Shown piece after piece: positions 21,976-33,504 of a stretch of DNA of 64,000 nucleotides (positions within the stretch are counted from its first letter, which is position 1; the number at the start of each line of letters is the position of its first letter). The notes under the pieces were generated by a model. That model searched no databases. It was not told where the DNA came from and saw only the letters and a program-made list of their open reading frames with translations. Made by a program: the position numbers and the translations under genes. Source of the DNA: Nematostella vectensis (lineage: Eukaryota > Cnidaria > Anthozoa > Actiniaria > Edwardsiidae); assembly GCF_932526225.1 (NCBI RefSeq), contig NC_064038.1, positions 14,722,474-14,786,473 of the forward strand, read 5' to 3'.

Positions 21976-22221
21976 ATGGCCACGCAAATTAAAAGAACGC
22001 TTTAATGACCACCGCAGAACTGCAGACTCCCAATCTCGATCTATACTAACCCACGCCGCTGAACACTTCCTAAAACCTAACAATTCTGCTTCTGACATAG
22101 AGCTCATACCTATTAAAAAAAAAATAAGAAATATCCGAAAATCCATCCGCAAAGCAAGAGAAGCCCCACTGATAGCTCACGCTGGCACTCTTGAACCCGG
22201 TGGCCTCAACCGGCGTGAATA
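21976..22221 (+). pseudogene. C-terminal piece of a GIY-YIG endonuclease
   Basis: The plus-strand frame encodes FNDHRRTADSQSRSILTHAA, then IRNIRKSIRKAREAPLI and LEPGGLNRRE before a TAG. The R-x2-H-R block and the terminal EP-x-GLNRR phrase are typical of the ends of GIY-YIG nucleases carried by retroelements. The GIY and YIG motifs themselves are missing upstream, so this is a 5'-truncated fragment. It directly follows the MITE fragment at 21,801. Confidence 0.5.
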
Positions 22222-22654
22222 GAAACCGTTTAATTAGCATACTATGGCTATAGTATTCATGTGTTAATTGTCCGATTTTTTTCCTTTACAATGTGAAGAT
22301 TTCAAATTGTAAGCTTATTTGAGTTCAGTGTTTAACGAAACGATCTTTGTTTGTTTGTTTGTTTTACTTTCTTTTGCTTTGAGGTTGCCAACTATGACCA
22401 GATAAACAATAGTTACTCCAGCTTTCTTTTATTGAAAGATATCGAGGATTTTGTGAATTCTAAGACCATTGAAATTTAAAATGACTTTGAGATAACTTAA
22501 CCTTCACATTATACTCTAATACTCTCGTTATTAGTCTCACATGATAAATGGGTGTATAGTATGCACCATGATTTAGTCTATCATGAAATTTTTGACCAGA
22601 TAATTAAGCACCGTGTACAGAAGTGATCAGGCCTGTGTCCAGGTTTTTTTCTTG

Positions 22655-22735
22655 GAGGGGGGGGGGGGGGGGGGTGGTGCGAAATCCGAAAAATATGGGC
22701 CTCAGTTATCTGGGGGTGGGGGGGGGGGGGGGGTT
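22655..22735. repeat. Two poly-G tracts
   Basis: G runs at about 22,657-22,674 and 22,715-22,732 are separated by ~40 bp. They could form G-quadruplexes; exact lengths are uncertain. Confidence 0.7.
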
Positions 22736-22764
22736 ACGGGTAGTGAGTACTCCGATAGAAACTG

Positions 22765-23521
22765 ACCACCCCTGTAGTGTCTCCACGGGACGTTTATTGT
22801 CGGATTTGGCTACATACCAGAGTGAGCTACCTTTACTTAGGTTAGCGGAATTAGTGCTCACGCTTAACTGTTTCTCCTTCTCAGGTGACTTCTACAAGCA
22901 ATTCAACGGTGTTGCCATGGGGACTAAGATGGGACATAGCTACGCTAACGTTTTCGTCAATTATGTCGAGGAACAGGTCTTCGAGATATGACGCCCCCGT
23001 ACCACTCTTCTATGGTCGTTATATCGATGACTGCATTGGTGCAGCATCCTGCTCGAGACCTGAACTCGATCGCTTCATTTCTTACGTCAACAACTTTCAC
23101 CCTGCACTCGATTTTACTTGGAAAACATCTGAGACCTAGGTCACCTCTCTGGATATTTCACTCTCCATCATGGATGGTCATCTAGCCACTTTAATCAGTG
23201 TACTACAAAGCCCACTGACTTACCGAGTTTTCTTATTTTCTCTTCATCTTAACATGTTAAAACTGCTGTCTCCTTATTCAACTTTGCGGTATGATCTGCA
23301 TCGGAAAAACCGGTCGCATGATCTACACGCGTTTTTGTGGACACCGCAACGATGTAATCAACCGTCGGACATTCAAACCAGTTTCTAGGTATTTTAACCT
23401 CCCAGGACACTCTGTCCACCACTTGTCTATTTGTGGAGTTCTTTACACAACGGTTCAAATGACTCTCGCATCCAGAAAGAGAATAGAATTATTTTCTCTC
23501 TTGGCTGTAGAGCCCCTCTAG
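22765..23521 (+). pseudogene. Penelope-like element fragment (RT and GIY-YIG)
   Basis: Three plus-strand frames carry ordered pieces. One has LAELVLTLNCFSF, DFYKQFNGVAMGTKMG and SYANVFVNYVEE. The next has LFYGRYIDDCIGAA, the RT catalytic block, and FHPALDFTWKT. The last (23,291-23,521) has CIGKTGRMIYTRFCGHRNDV and SRYFNLPGHSVHHLSICGVL, the core and end of a GIY-YIG endonuclease. RT followed by GIY-YIG is the signature of Penelope-like elements. The region between them is shortened and the frames are broken, so this is a dead internal deletion. Confidence 0.65.
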
Positions 23522-23650
23522 GTATTAACAAAAAACTGCCCTTTGCATAGATAATTACGATTTCTTTAGCGCGCAAAGCTCTAATTGCCTATTGTTCCTT
23601 GTTCCTTCGTCCGACCGCGCGCGCGGCGCCGGCTTATTGCCTATTGTTCG

Positions 23651-24421
23651 CACACTATACTATACTATACTATACTATACTATACTATACTATACTATAC
23701 TATACTATACTATACTATACTATACTATACTATACTATACTATACTATACTATACTATACTATACTATACTATACTATACTATACTATACTATACTACAC
23801 TACACTACACTACACTACACTACACTACACTACACTGCACTGCACTGCACTGCACTGCACTGCACTGCACTGCACTGCACTGCACTGCACTGCACTGCAC
23901 TGCACTGCACTGCACTGCACTGCACTGCACTGCACTGCACTGCACTGCACTGCACTTAACTGCACTTAACTGTACTGTACTTAACTGTACTGTACTTAAC
24001 TGTACTGTACTGTACTGTGCTGTGCTGTGCTGTGCTGTGCTGTGCTGTGCTGTGCTGTGCTGTGCTGTGCTGTGCTGTGCTGTGCTGTGCTGTGCTGTGC
24101 TGTGCTGTGCTGTGCTGTGCTGTGCTGTGCTGTGCTGTGCTGTGCTGTGCTGTGCTGTGCTGTGCTGTGCTGTGCTGTGCTGTGCTGTGCTGTGCTGTGC
24201 TGTGCTGTGCTGTGCTGTGCTGTGCTGTGCTGTGCTGTGCTGTGCTGTGCTGTGCTGTGCTGTGCTGTGCTGTGCTGTGCTGTGCTGTGCTGTGCTGTGC
24301 TGTGCTGTGCTGTGCTGTGCTGTGCTGTGCTGTGCTGTGCTGTGCTGTGCTGTGCTGTGCTGCACTGCACTGCACTGTACTGCACTGTACTGTACTGTAC
24401 TGTACTGTACTGTACTGTACT
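23651..24421. repeat. Composite pentanucleotide array
   Basis: About 770 bp of pure 5-bp repeats in blocks: ~29 copies of ACTAT, ~8 of ACTAC, ~24 of ACTGC, a mixed zone with TTAAC and TGTAC, ~69 copies of TGTGC (24,016-24,360), then ACTGC and ACTGT back toward ACTAT. Neighbouring blocks mostly differ by one transition. The long frames through it are artefacts of a stop-free repeat. Confidence 0.95.
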
Positions 24422-24559
24422 ATTTATTGATTAGTGCTAAAACAGCAACTTTTGATTGGGGCTAATTTGATCCCGTCGTCCAGGGGGAACTTGTCGTTTT
24501 GGCCCCATTTTTGGGAGCTTTATCAGCTCTTTCAATTTTACAGTGTAAAACTATTACTT

Positions 24560-24860
24560 ACCTAATATTTCTTCGATCTTGTTTTTGCTCCTTTGCTGCC
24601 TCACACTGTGGATTCAAACAGTTTAGTGCAAATGAGCAAATAGACGAGGATTTCAAGGCATTAATAAGACCCTGAACGTTTTCCTAATGGAGGCAAATAA
24701 TGTTGCCTTGACGAATAAAAGCAACTTCTCACCGCCATAAGAAAACCTACACAATTAAGCTACCTCCGATGGTCTCAAGTAGACAACTGTATTTATTTTT
24801 TCCCGATTTGCAAACATTGTACCCGCCTTTCTAGCTCGTCAACCACTCAGTAGCAGAATT
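24560..24860. repeat. Diverged third copy of the 28-32 kb repeat
   Basis: The phrases GTGCAAATGAGCAAATAGAC and GTACCCGCCTTTCTAGCTCG correspond to sequence at 30,250-30,300, 28,880 and 30,804. It is clearly related but older than the two close copies. Confidence 0.5.
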
Positions 24861-24863
24861 AAT

Positions 24864-26220
24864 AGTGTGTTGCCCCAATTACGGACGTCCCCAATTACGG
24901 AAAGTTTGCATCGAAAGCCTCTTTAAAATATACGCAAGCGAATAAAACAATCTTACGTTACCTCATTAGTAACAAATACTCATACTCACTTGTGTTTTAG
25001 TAATTAAGTTGATGGCGTTATTACCAGTGGGAAAATTCAAGTTTTTTGAAGGTGAGTCGAACTTTTGTTCGCGTAGTGTGAAAGTTAACAGTGCAGTGAT
25101 TTCACGCTTTACATAACACAGTCCTTCTGGTAAATTAGAGTTAAGAAAATATCATATTTTTGGTGGGAATGAAGCACAGTGAATTACTTTACATACAATA
25201 GTTCTTTGATCTCGCTTCTAATTTAGAAGAATGAAGGCGTTTTGAGCATTTACAGTGCTTGTTCACGAAGTATGCCTAAACACGGACAAAAAAGACTGCC
25301 TATTGGACATATGTTTTAAAGGATAATAGGAATCAGTTTTTGCATTTAAACTACATTTTGGATGGATTTAGGTACATATTAACGTTGTGTCAAAAAACGC
25401 TAGCAAAAAATTGCAACATAATTAGCAGCTTCAAATATTTAGTTCGTTAAACTTTCTCAATACATTCTAAGGGCTATGTAGATAGGCAAAACTATAAATT
25501 ACTGCCTTTTAAGCACGTCCGGGATATAAGTTTGTTTCTTTCTCGATGCTTTTATCATCAGGTTACAATAATTATTTTGAATGTGACTGTTTAATGTCAT
25601 TTTTTGGGGAACCCATTCAGAAGTAAGAAAAGTAGAAACGCCTGCTACGTTTCACAAATAATGATACAAAGCCGTCTGTCTACGGCAAAAGGTTCAAAAC
25701 AAGATGAAGTGAGAAAAAGATTTGTTGCATTTTTAGAAAGTTTAGTCAGTAAAACTTAATAAGACTATCGTTATATGCCAAATTCCATGATTATTTTTCG
25801 ACGAAAGTCTACGGATTCAAACGGATGAATTTGTAATTTAGAGAGCGCGCAATTATCAAGCTAACTTAATTGCTAAAAGGCTGTTCGTAGATCCACATAA
25901 TAAAAGAGGGCTTTGCTAAATTAGAAAAAAAAATATTTTAATATTATAAGCATAGGAAATATATGGGAGAAGTTAAGAAAATCGTTTCTGAAGTTTGTGC
26001 CCGGAATTGGGGCCATTTGACCTGGGTTAGGACAAATCAGTGACACATACTTTTCGAACACGGCACCGTAAACTTAAAACAATAGGTATATATTTTATAA
26101 GTTTTTTTATTAGGTTAAAGTCCAATCTTGTTACTGGCAAAATATCAAAAGTGTTCTTTTTATTACAAAAAAGTTATGGCGCTTAATGCAAAAACCGTCT
26201 TTCATTGGGTCAACACACTG
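24864..26220. mobile_element. 1.36-kb element with AGTGTGTTG ends
   Basis: The left end AGTGTGTTGCCCCAATTACG and the right end ATTGGGTCAACACACTG are inverted copies over about 16 bp. TA lies at both borders, which suggests a Tc1/mariner-type MITE. The body is AT-rich with no coding region. It interrupts the diverged repeat copy at 24,560. Confidence 0.5.
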
Positions 26221-26517
26221 TACCTAAGTTTTCATTGAACCACACGCAAATCAAGTTAACTGCTACCGGTCAATATATGTTGTCCTTTTTTTTGATTTAA
26301 CACTTTTATTTTTGCACCCCTTATCATGATAAGCATAAAATCTATATAAATATGTTTATATTTTTAAAGATTATTATTTTTCTATGATTTTTTTCTTAAG
26401 AATATATACAAATTACATTATCCCATCACGGGGCTAAACAAAAAATTGCACATACAACACAGAACAAATATCATGTCACACAGTCGCCACATTTTAGCCA
26501 GATTTAAGTATCAAATT

Positions 26518-26830
26518 TTAAGAAATCCTATTTTTTAGGTGTACCGGGACCTCATTAGTTAATTTTGCTGCATAACGCTCTACTTTCTCTGTATGGACAT
26601 GGTATTGCTTGAACATGGGTAGGGAAGGTACCTTATGCACTTCTCTTGCTCTATAAATACATAATTTATACGTAAGAATAACAAGTTTGATGTGGAGGTA
26701 TCTGACCAAACTCCAAACAAAATATTCCTCATTTCAATATTAGGAATATCCCATCCGAACTCCTTCAACCATTCACGAATCTGATAGAACAGGCTCCTTG
26801 ACCATTCAACAAACAAATGTTTCACAGTTT
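26518..26830 (-). pseudogene. LINE ORF2 C-terminal fragment
   Basis: Two overlapping minus-strand frames read like the end of a LINE polyprotein after the RT. One has KHLFVEWSRSLFYQIREWL, then RNILFGVWSD and NYVFIEQEKCIR. The other continues with VPSLPMFKQYHVHTEKVERY. Such HLF-x-C-x-F-W-x-I-x-WL regions are typical of cnidarian and fish LINE tails. A frameshift separates the two parts and no RT core is present. Confidence 0.5.
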
Positions 26831-26937
26831 CTAATTAAGTAAAATAAATGAACTGTTAGAACTACTCACTTTTTAAAGCGAAAGAGGTCTTTCTTAAGAT
26901 AAAGGTAATTATTTTGACAATTACTTAACACTATTCA

Positions 26938-27982
26938 CTATTCAGACCGGGCTTTTTGGGGCTTCCTCTGACCGACCAAAATCCTAATAAGTTATCATAA
27001 TCAGTTCTTATTCAAAAAGTGACCAATTTTCTTCAAAAAAATTGTCTTTGTGTCGTCACGATGACGTCACTTAAGTGAGCAGAAACGGGCAATATATTTT
27101 TTTTAGATGTGTATTTCTGTATGTCTTTTTTCGATAATCTTGCAGTAGAAATATATTATTAGTGAAACTAGTTCTATGACAACAATATATGACACTTGTG
27201 ACGTCATTGATTGGCATGGTACCTTTAATATAGCATAAGTTTGCAACTGGACTCTTTATTAAAGTAATAATTTAAATATCTTTCCCAAAAATGCTTTTCT
27301 ACTTTTTATTCAAACTAGAGGAATATAAAAGGTTTTTGTCAAATTTAGATGTCAGTTTTAAAAAAAATAGCGATTTTAGCTAATTATGTGACATCAGCAT
27401 CCGCTTGGATCCGTTATCTTGAATCCGCCATCTTGGATTTAATTAAAGTTATTAATCAATAAAAACTGTTTGGCAAAAGATGAAGCTTTTTGACAATATT
27501 TAATCTTCGTTTCAAGTTGTATTAATGATTTCGGGTAGATGTGAATGTTTTAGTTATTTCTACAAGCACTATTTCGAGAAGGTAAAAAATTGACAAAAAA
27601 GCCACCACCTCTCCCCCCCTAAAATAGAGATGTAAATTTTTATTGTGTGTTTTTTTTTATTGTGTTTTTTTTTTATTGTGTTTTTTAACTTGGTATAAAA
27701 CATTTTTATGACACGGATTTACGTTAAGCACGTCGTATTAATAGTTGATCTTAACGACCTAAAGTGTTTTGCCAAATTTTCATGAAACCTATGTTTCAAA
27801 ACTCGGTTGCTATGGTTACCAGGGTAAACATATCAAAATTTAGTTTACACCAAACTGATCCCAGATGCATTCTAGGAAAATTAATCAAATTTCAATGCTC
27901 TAGCCCTACTAGTTCAATTTTTTTTACAGATCAATGTTGCTGAGGGCCTCAAAAGCCCCCCCCCCGGTCTGAATAGGGTTAA
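26938..27982. mobile_element. TTAACCCTAT-family element, copy 2
   Basis: The left end CTATTCAGACCGGGCTTTTT and the right end CCCGGTCTGAATAGGGTTAA are inverted. The 1.04-kb body has no coding region and shares GATGACGTCACT and ATCTTGGAT phrases with copy 1 at 11,055-11,920. Confidence 0.65.
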
Positions 27983-28428
27983 AAGCAGTTTATATAGAAA
28001 ATATCTATAATATGTATTGTTTGAATTGGTATAAAGTGTCCTACAATTCTTTTTCTATTGTTTCACCTATACTTGTTTCGATTTTTTAAAAGAATATTGG
28101 CTTGTGATATTGGAGGATTCAGTTTGCTAGATACTACATATTTGTATATTATTCTCGACGTTTTTCCCCATTTCATAATATTTATCTCCCACACGAATAC
28201 GTGTCTTCTTTCCTGTTGCTGTTTTATACGTGGGATCTAGGGAAAATAACACAAAATAGTGTATCTTAATGGGGTTTTAACATAAATGCATGAAACTTGT
28301 CAAGTGAGTTTATCCTGTGAAACAGCAACTAAATATGTAAGGGACTAAAAGGCGGCCATTTTTTTTTTTTTTTTTTTTTTATCAAAATGATAGGACATTG
28401 TCTTTGTATTAGTAACCTGTATAACGCT

Positions 28429-29975
28429 GCAGACACCGCATATCGCCTCCCTGCTCCAACCGACATCCAATCGGCTACTTCGGATTGGTTTTTCTTTTGG
28501 CAAAAAAACTGGACCTTTTGTTAATTTAATCAACTGTAAATAATTTTTTCATGCCAATGTGTGTACCAGTTTTTGAACATCACTTATATCGACCGATAAG
28601 GAAATAAGTGAGTTCCTCATATCGTGAGGAGCTCACCTAGGAAAAGGATACAGTACATTTTCAACTTATTGGATTTGATCATTTTTATATGAGGTTGGAA
28701 ACGCAATTACTAACAAAATCAATAGGATCGCTTTTCGGGTGGATTTTGTAATTCAGGTTACGTCTAGCTATACTGTCTACTACATCCTTTCCTGTATCTA
28801 GGTGGCTAGCTTGTCAGCTTTAGATTATAGATTTTGTTAACCATCCGCTAGGACGCTTTTACGATCTTCATCAATCGTACCCGCCTTTAGAGCTGGTCAA
28901 CAACGCAATACCAGACTGCCGAATAAAACCGCAGTCATGTAGTCTAACTAGCTAGGCATTATTCTTATAACTTTAGATTTATTTAATTTCATTAATCAAC
29001 TGATTTGATGAGGGCCAATAGTATTTTATCCCCTAATAATCGATGTTTGCCTCAATAAAAATATTTATTAAAATTATTAATATTTTACAGCTTACTAATA
29101 TACTCGCTGTTATTAAAATAGAGTCACCAAAACTTTTTATGTCGAAACGAATATATAATAGGATATCTTAGAAAAAGGAATTTTTTTGTATTAACAATAC
29201 TAGTCTGATATATGACCCTAGTCAGATAAAGGATCTTTGTAGCTGAGAAATCACCGAGCATGTTTGCTGAATGATGTTTTGCTTTTGAGAAGGTAAGTTA
29301 GGGAAAGTTCATTTATTATCCCGAGGGAAGGTGGGTGAGGATTCCGATAAACGAAAGGGATAAAATTAGTTGCCCCCCTCCCCCCCCCTTGCAGGAGGAG
29401 CAAAATTTCTCATGCCCTATTTTCCCCTATATTATCGGTGCCCCTCTCCCCTCCCCCAGGAAACCGAAGAAGAAAGAAACGCAAACGATTATGTCAAGGT
29501 AACGCAAGCAAGAGATGATCGGAAAGTGGAAGGAAAAAAGCTGGTCGGAATGTGGAAGAAAAAAAATTCGCTGAAAACATTAATTATGAAAAAGTGAATT
29601 TCTCAAACGTGCGACTAAATCCATGTTGATGTTATATATGACGCAAAAGAAGCAAAATAGCTTTTCCTTCTTCTCCTTGCCAGAAAAGCGAAGCACGAGA
29701 AAGAAAAGACATAGAGGAAGGCACCAAATCAGATATGTGTAAGCAAGGATGTTGATGACAAAAAATGAGCAGTTCTGGCATTAGAACGTTTTGTTAATAA
29801 TTTTGAATATGGAACATAAGCACTTTATAAATACCATATAGCGGAAATCATGAAAAAAATGTCTATGGGGTGTATACAGGTTTGCATTGCATAGATAACA
29901 CGGGGCTTAATACGTATCCTGGACTCCTGGATTATACATGCAAATTAACTGCCGAGACTCGTTGAACCAAGAAGC
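28429..29975. repeat. 1.55-kb direct repeat, copy A
   Basis: It starts GCAGACACCGCATATCGCC and runs at very high similarity to 30,353-31,911. It holds a small purine-rich tract and a CCCCCTCCCCCCCCTTGC stretch but no recognisable gene; the short frames are not conserved between copies in length. A 22-base poly-T tract lies just before it at ~28,358-28,380. Confidence 0.8.
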
Positions 29976-30352
29976 CTCGATTGATTTAGAAAAGTAACTT
30001 ATTTATTCACATAGATTTTTGTATGGTAGTGCTCATTATTTCCTAGTGAATTTTTGCTTAATTTGTACCACAAAAGAGCTTCGTGTGTCGAAATTCCCTT
30101 TAAAACCAAAAAAACTTAAAGGAAAAAAGCAATCGTAATTCATCAGAATTAAACATATCTATCGTTTTAAAAATCAAATATTTTGAAGCTCTTACTTACA
30201 TAATGTTTCAGTGATCTTTTCTGCTCTTTGTCGCCTTGGGCTGTTGATTACACACAGTTCAGTGCGAATGAGCAAATCGACGAGCATTTCATTACATAAA
30301 TAAGAAAGAATGCTCCTAATAGAAGCAATTAATGTCACCTTGAGGATTAAAG

Positions 30353-31911
30353 GCAGACACCGCATATCGCCTCCCTGCTCCAACCGACATCCAATTGGCT
30401 ACTTCGGATTTTTTTTTTTTTTTTGGCAAAAAACTGGACCTTTTGTTAATTTCATCAACTGTGAATAATTTTTTCATGCCAATGTGTGTACCAGTTTTTG
30501 AACATCCCTTATATCGACCGATAAGGAAATAAGTGAGTTCCTCATATCGTGAGGAGCTCACCTAGGAATGGGATACAGTACATTTTCAACTTATTGGATT
30601 TGATCATTTTTATATGAGGTTGGAAACGCAATTACTAACAAAATCAATAGGATCGCTATTCGGGTGGATTTTGTAATTCAAGTTACGTCTAGCTATACCG
30701 TCTACTACATCCTTTCCTGTATCTAGGTGGCTAGCTTGTCAGCTTTAGATTATAGATTTTGTTAACCATCCGCTAGGACGCTTTTACGATCTTCATCAAT
30801 CGTACCCGCCTTTAGAGCTGGTCAACAACGCAATACCAGACTGCCGAATAAAACCGCAGTCATGTAGTCTAACTAGCTAGGCATTATTCTTTTAATTTTA
30901 GATTTATTTAATTTCATTAATCAACTGATTTGATGAGGGCCAATAGTATTTTATCCCCTAATAATCGATGTTTGCCTCAATAAAAATATTTATTAAAATT
31001 ATTAATATTTTACAGCTTACTAACTTACTCGCTGTTATTAAAATAGAGTCACCAAAACTTTTTATGTCGAAACGAATATATAATAGGATATCTTAGAAAA
31101 AGGAATTTTTTTTGTATCAACAATTCTAGTCTGATATATGACCCTAGTCAGATAAAGGATCTTTGTAGCTGAGAAATCACCGAGCATGTTTGCTGAATGA
31201 TGTTTTGCTTTTGAGAAGGTAAGTTAGGGAAAGTTCATTTATTATCCCGAGGGAAGGAGGGTGAGGATTCCGATAAACGAAAGGGATAAAATTAGTTGCC
31301 CCCCCACACCCCCTGCAGGAGGAGCAAAATTTTTCATGCCCTATTTTCCCCTATATTTTCGGTGCCCCTCTCCCCTCCCCCAGGAAACCGAAGAAAGAAA
31401 GAAACGCACACGATTATGTCAAGGTAACGTAAGCAAGAGATGGTCGGAAAGTGAAAGGAAAAATGCTGGTCGGAATGTGGAAGGAAAAAAATTCGCTGAA
31501 AACATTAATTATGAAAAAGTGAATTTCTCAAAGGTGCGACTGAATCCATGTTGATGTTATATATGACGCAAAAGAAGCAAAAAGGCTTATCCTTCTTCTC
31601 CTTGCCAGAAAAGCGAAGCATGAGAAAGAAAAGACATAGAGGAAAGCACCAAATCAGATATGTGTAAGCAAGGGTGTTGATGACGAAAAATTAGCAGTTC
31701 GGGCATTAGAACGTTTTGTTAATAATTTTGAATATGGAACATAAGCACTTTATAAATATCATATAGCGGAAATCATGAAAAAAAAGTGTATATAGTGTGT
31801 ATAAAGGTTTGCATTGCATAGATAAAACGGGCTTTTACGTTTTAAAATACGTATCCTGTACTCCTGGATTATACATGCCAAAAAACTGCAGAGACTCGTT
31901 GAAACAAGAAG
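30353..31911. repeat. 1.55-kb direct repeat, copy B
   Basis: Second copy, offset by 1,924 bp from copy A, with scattered substitutions and small indels in homopolymers. The 377-bp spacer (29,976-30,352) contains the GTGCGAATGAGCAAATCGAC segment related to 24,640. Confidence 0.8.
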
Positions 31912-32010
31912 TCTGATTTGACACTTAGAAAAATAACATAAAAAAGAGAACACCCAAAGAAATCAGTGACTTTTGGCGCCCCCCTTTAGATCTAGGATAT
32001 TTCTATAGCC

Positions 32011-32032
32011 CCCCCCCCCCCCCCCCCCCCCC
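32011..32032. repeat. Poly-C tract
   Basis: An uninterrupted run of about 22 C just left of the Polinton-like element. Confidence 0.8.
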
Positions 32033-32181
32033 AGTATCACCCCCTCTCCCGGGATAATAAATGATGAATAGCATGAGTTCGTGCTTAACGAAGCTCGGCA
32101 AAATTAGTTGATTTTATTTTGCCCTGAGCCGGTTAAGTTCTAGCTGTCTTGGAGATTTTGACTCGCGGAAAGATGCCGAGT

Positions 32182-32695
32182 CAGCACTACAAGTCCCACA
32201 GGGAGCCCACTCAACTCAGCGCATTGTTTATTATAGCATGTGCTTTAACTTCGCTTATGAATATCAATAAGGTCACGAAGTTATCAATAAAACTCCTTCC
32301 AAATACATATGTCTTATACTTTATTGTGTCCATAAATGTTTGGAACACTTCTTTTACACCCCTGCGTCAAATTCTTTCAAGTGTTCCAAACATGAATGGA
32401 CACAATATAGTATAAGACAATGCATTTGGAAGGAGTTTTATTGATAACTTCGTGACCTAATTGATATTCATAAGTAGTAAAGGTAGTCTATATACCGGGT
32501 GTATTCCAGTCCCCCGGCCGTGAGGTGGTGGCGCGTTCTGATTGGTTTTTGAAAATGGCGTGCTGTGATTGGTCCGAATATATCGGGTGTAAGTGACGTC
32601 ACAGATGGACTTTGGCCTTTTGCCTTAGGACTTTGGAGTTGGGAGGGGGTGGGTGGTGATTGGTGGGGATATATCGGGCGGAAGTGACGTTAACA
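32182..32695. repeat. Polinton-like left terminal inverted repeat
   Basis: It matches the reverse complement of 40,248-40,488, apart from a foldback insertion at 32,258-32,473 and one ~40-bp extra segment near 32,520-32,560. It carries two repeats of ATATATCGGGYGKAAGTGACGT about 120 bp apart, each holding a CRE-like TGACGT. Confidence 0.85.
32258..32473. mobile_element. Foldback element inside the left terminal repeat
   Basis: The arms of ~80-90 bp run inward from CTTATGAATATCAATAAGG and its inverse at the far end, around a ~50-bp loop. The right terminal repeat lacks it and reads straight through at the corresponding point, so this is a later insertion. Confidence 0.8.
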
Positions 32696-32798
32696 GTCCA
32701 AACCATATTTAGAGCAAAACCATATTTATTAAAGAAACAACATGGATACAAAGTTCCATAAAAAGTACGTTATTTATTAAGTATCTATAGTAGTGTTC

Positions 32799-33389
32799 TT
32801 AGTGTTCCCATTGAATGTTGGAAAAGTCAATGGCAGGTACTTCGAGTACGCGTTGACCTTCAACGTGGATGGTAAACCTTAGTTCATTACGACTTGGTGA
32901 AGGTGTTGGGTTACCTGTTGTAGCAGTCTTCTCTTGGGGTAGTGTTGGGTTACCTGTGGTGGTAGTGGTCTGATCTTGGGAGGGTTGTGGTGGTGGTGAT
33001 GGGTTACTCCTGTTAGCTTCGGCAGCTTATACTAAAGTGTATAGTTCTTCCCTATGCTCCAACATGAACCGGAAGTTGGCAAAGGATTGTAGTGAACCAA
33101 AGACACGTGGCGCCATTGAGGTCGTTTGCATACCGTTTAATCTTCGTAGGGTCATTCTTCGAACGATGTTCAGGACACGTTCGGAGATGTTGATAGAGAG
33201 GGGATTGCTATTTACTTGTGGGAGCGCTTGTTCTAGTCTATGCATTAGAACTCTGTAGCATTCATCGAGAGACCGTTCTAGGGGTGGTGCTGGGGGAATG
33301 ACTTCGATGACTGGTAGAGGGGGTGGTGTGGGTGCGTCTCGATTGATTTCTTCTTCTTCATCGATTTCTTCCTCAAGGTCGGAGATCAT
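32799..33389 (-). pseudogene. Acidic, proline-rich Polinton protein with internal stop
   Basis: Reading from ATG 33,389, the protein begins with an acidic tract (DLEEEIDEEEEI) and a proline-rich patch. A more folded-looking segment follows (LDECYRVLMHRLEQALPQVN, then SERVLNIVRRMTLRRL). A TAA at 33,027-33,029 interrupts it, but the same frame continues through a Ser/Thr/Pro/Gly-rich linker to FTIHVEGQRVLEVPAIDF and a final stop at 32,799. The continuing frame indicates one ~197-codon gene with a premature stop. I do not recognise the family. It is the gene nearest the left terminus and follows the RING gene on the same strand. Confidence 0.55.
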
Positions 33390-33504
33390 GCTCGTATCGC
33401 TATCGTCACTTACGTAGTCATTGTTGTTGATGTTTAGGTGATAAGCATGATGATTAGGATTCCAGGCGAGTGGTCTCGTTCGTAGTCATCTCGTAGTGGG
33501 TGTC

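Noticed and set aside
23585-24465. Long open frames (up to 288 codons) on both strands
   Set aside because: They run through the pentanucleotide array, which lacks stops in several frames. The peptides are pure repeats such as CAVLC and STAQH.
29370-29597. Possible gene in copy A of the 1.55-kb repeat (MPPSPPLAGG... frame)
   Set aside because: The frame changes length and start between copies A and B and is mostly low complexity.
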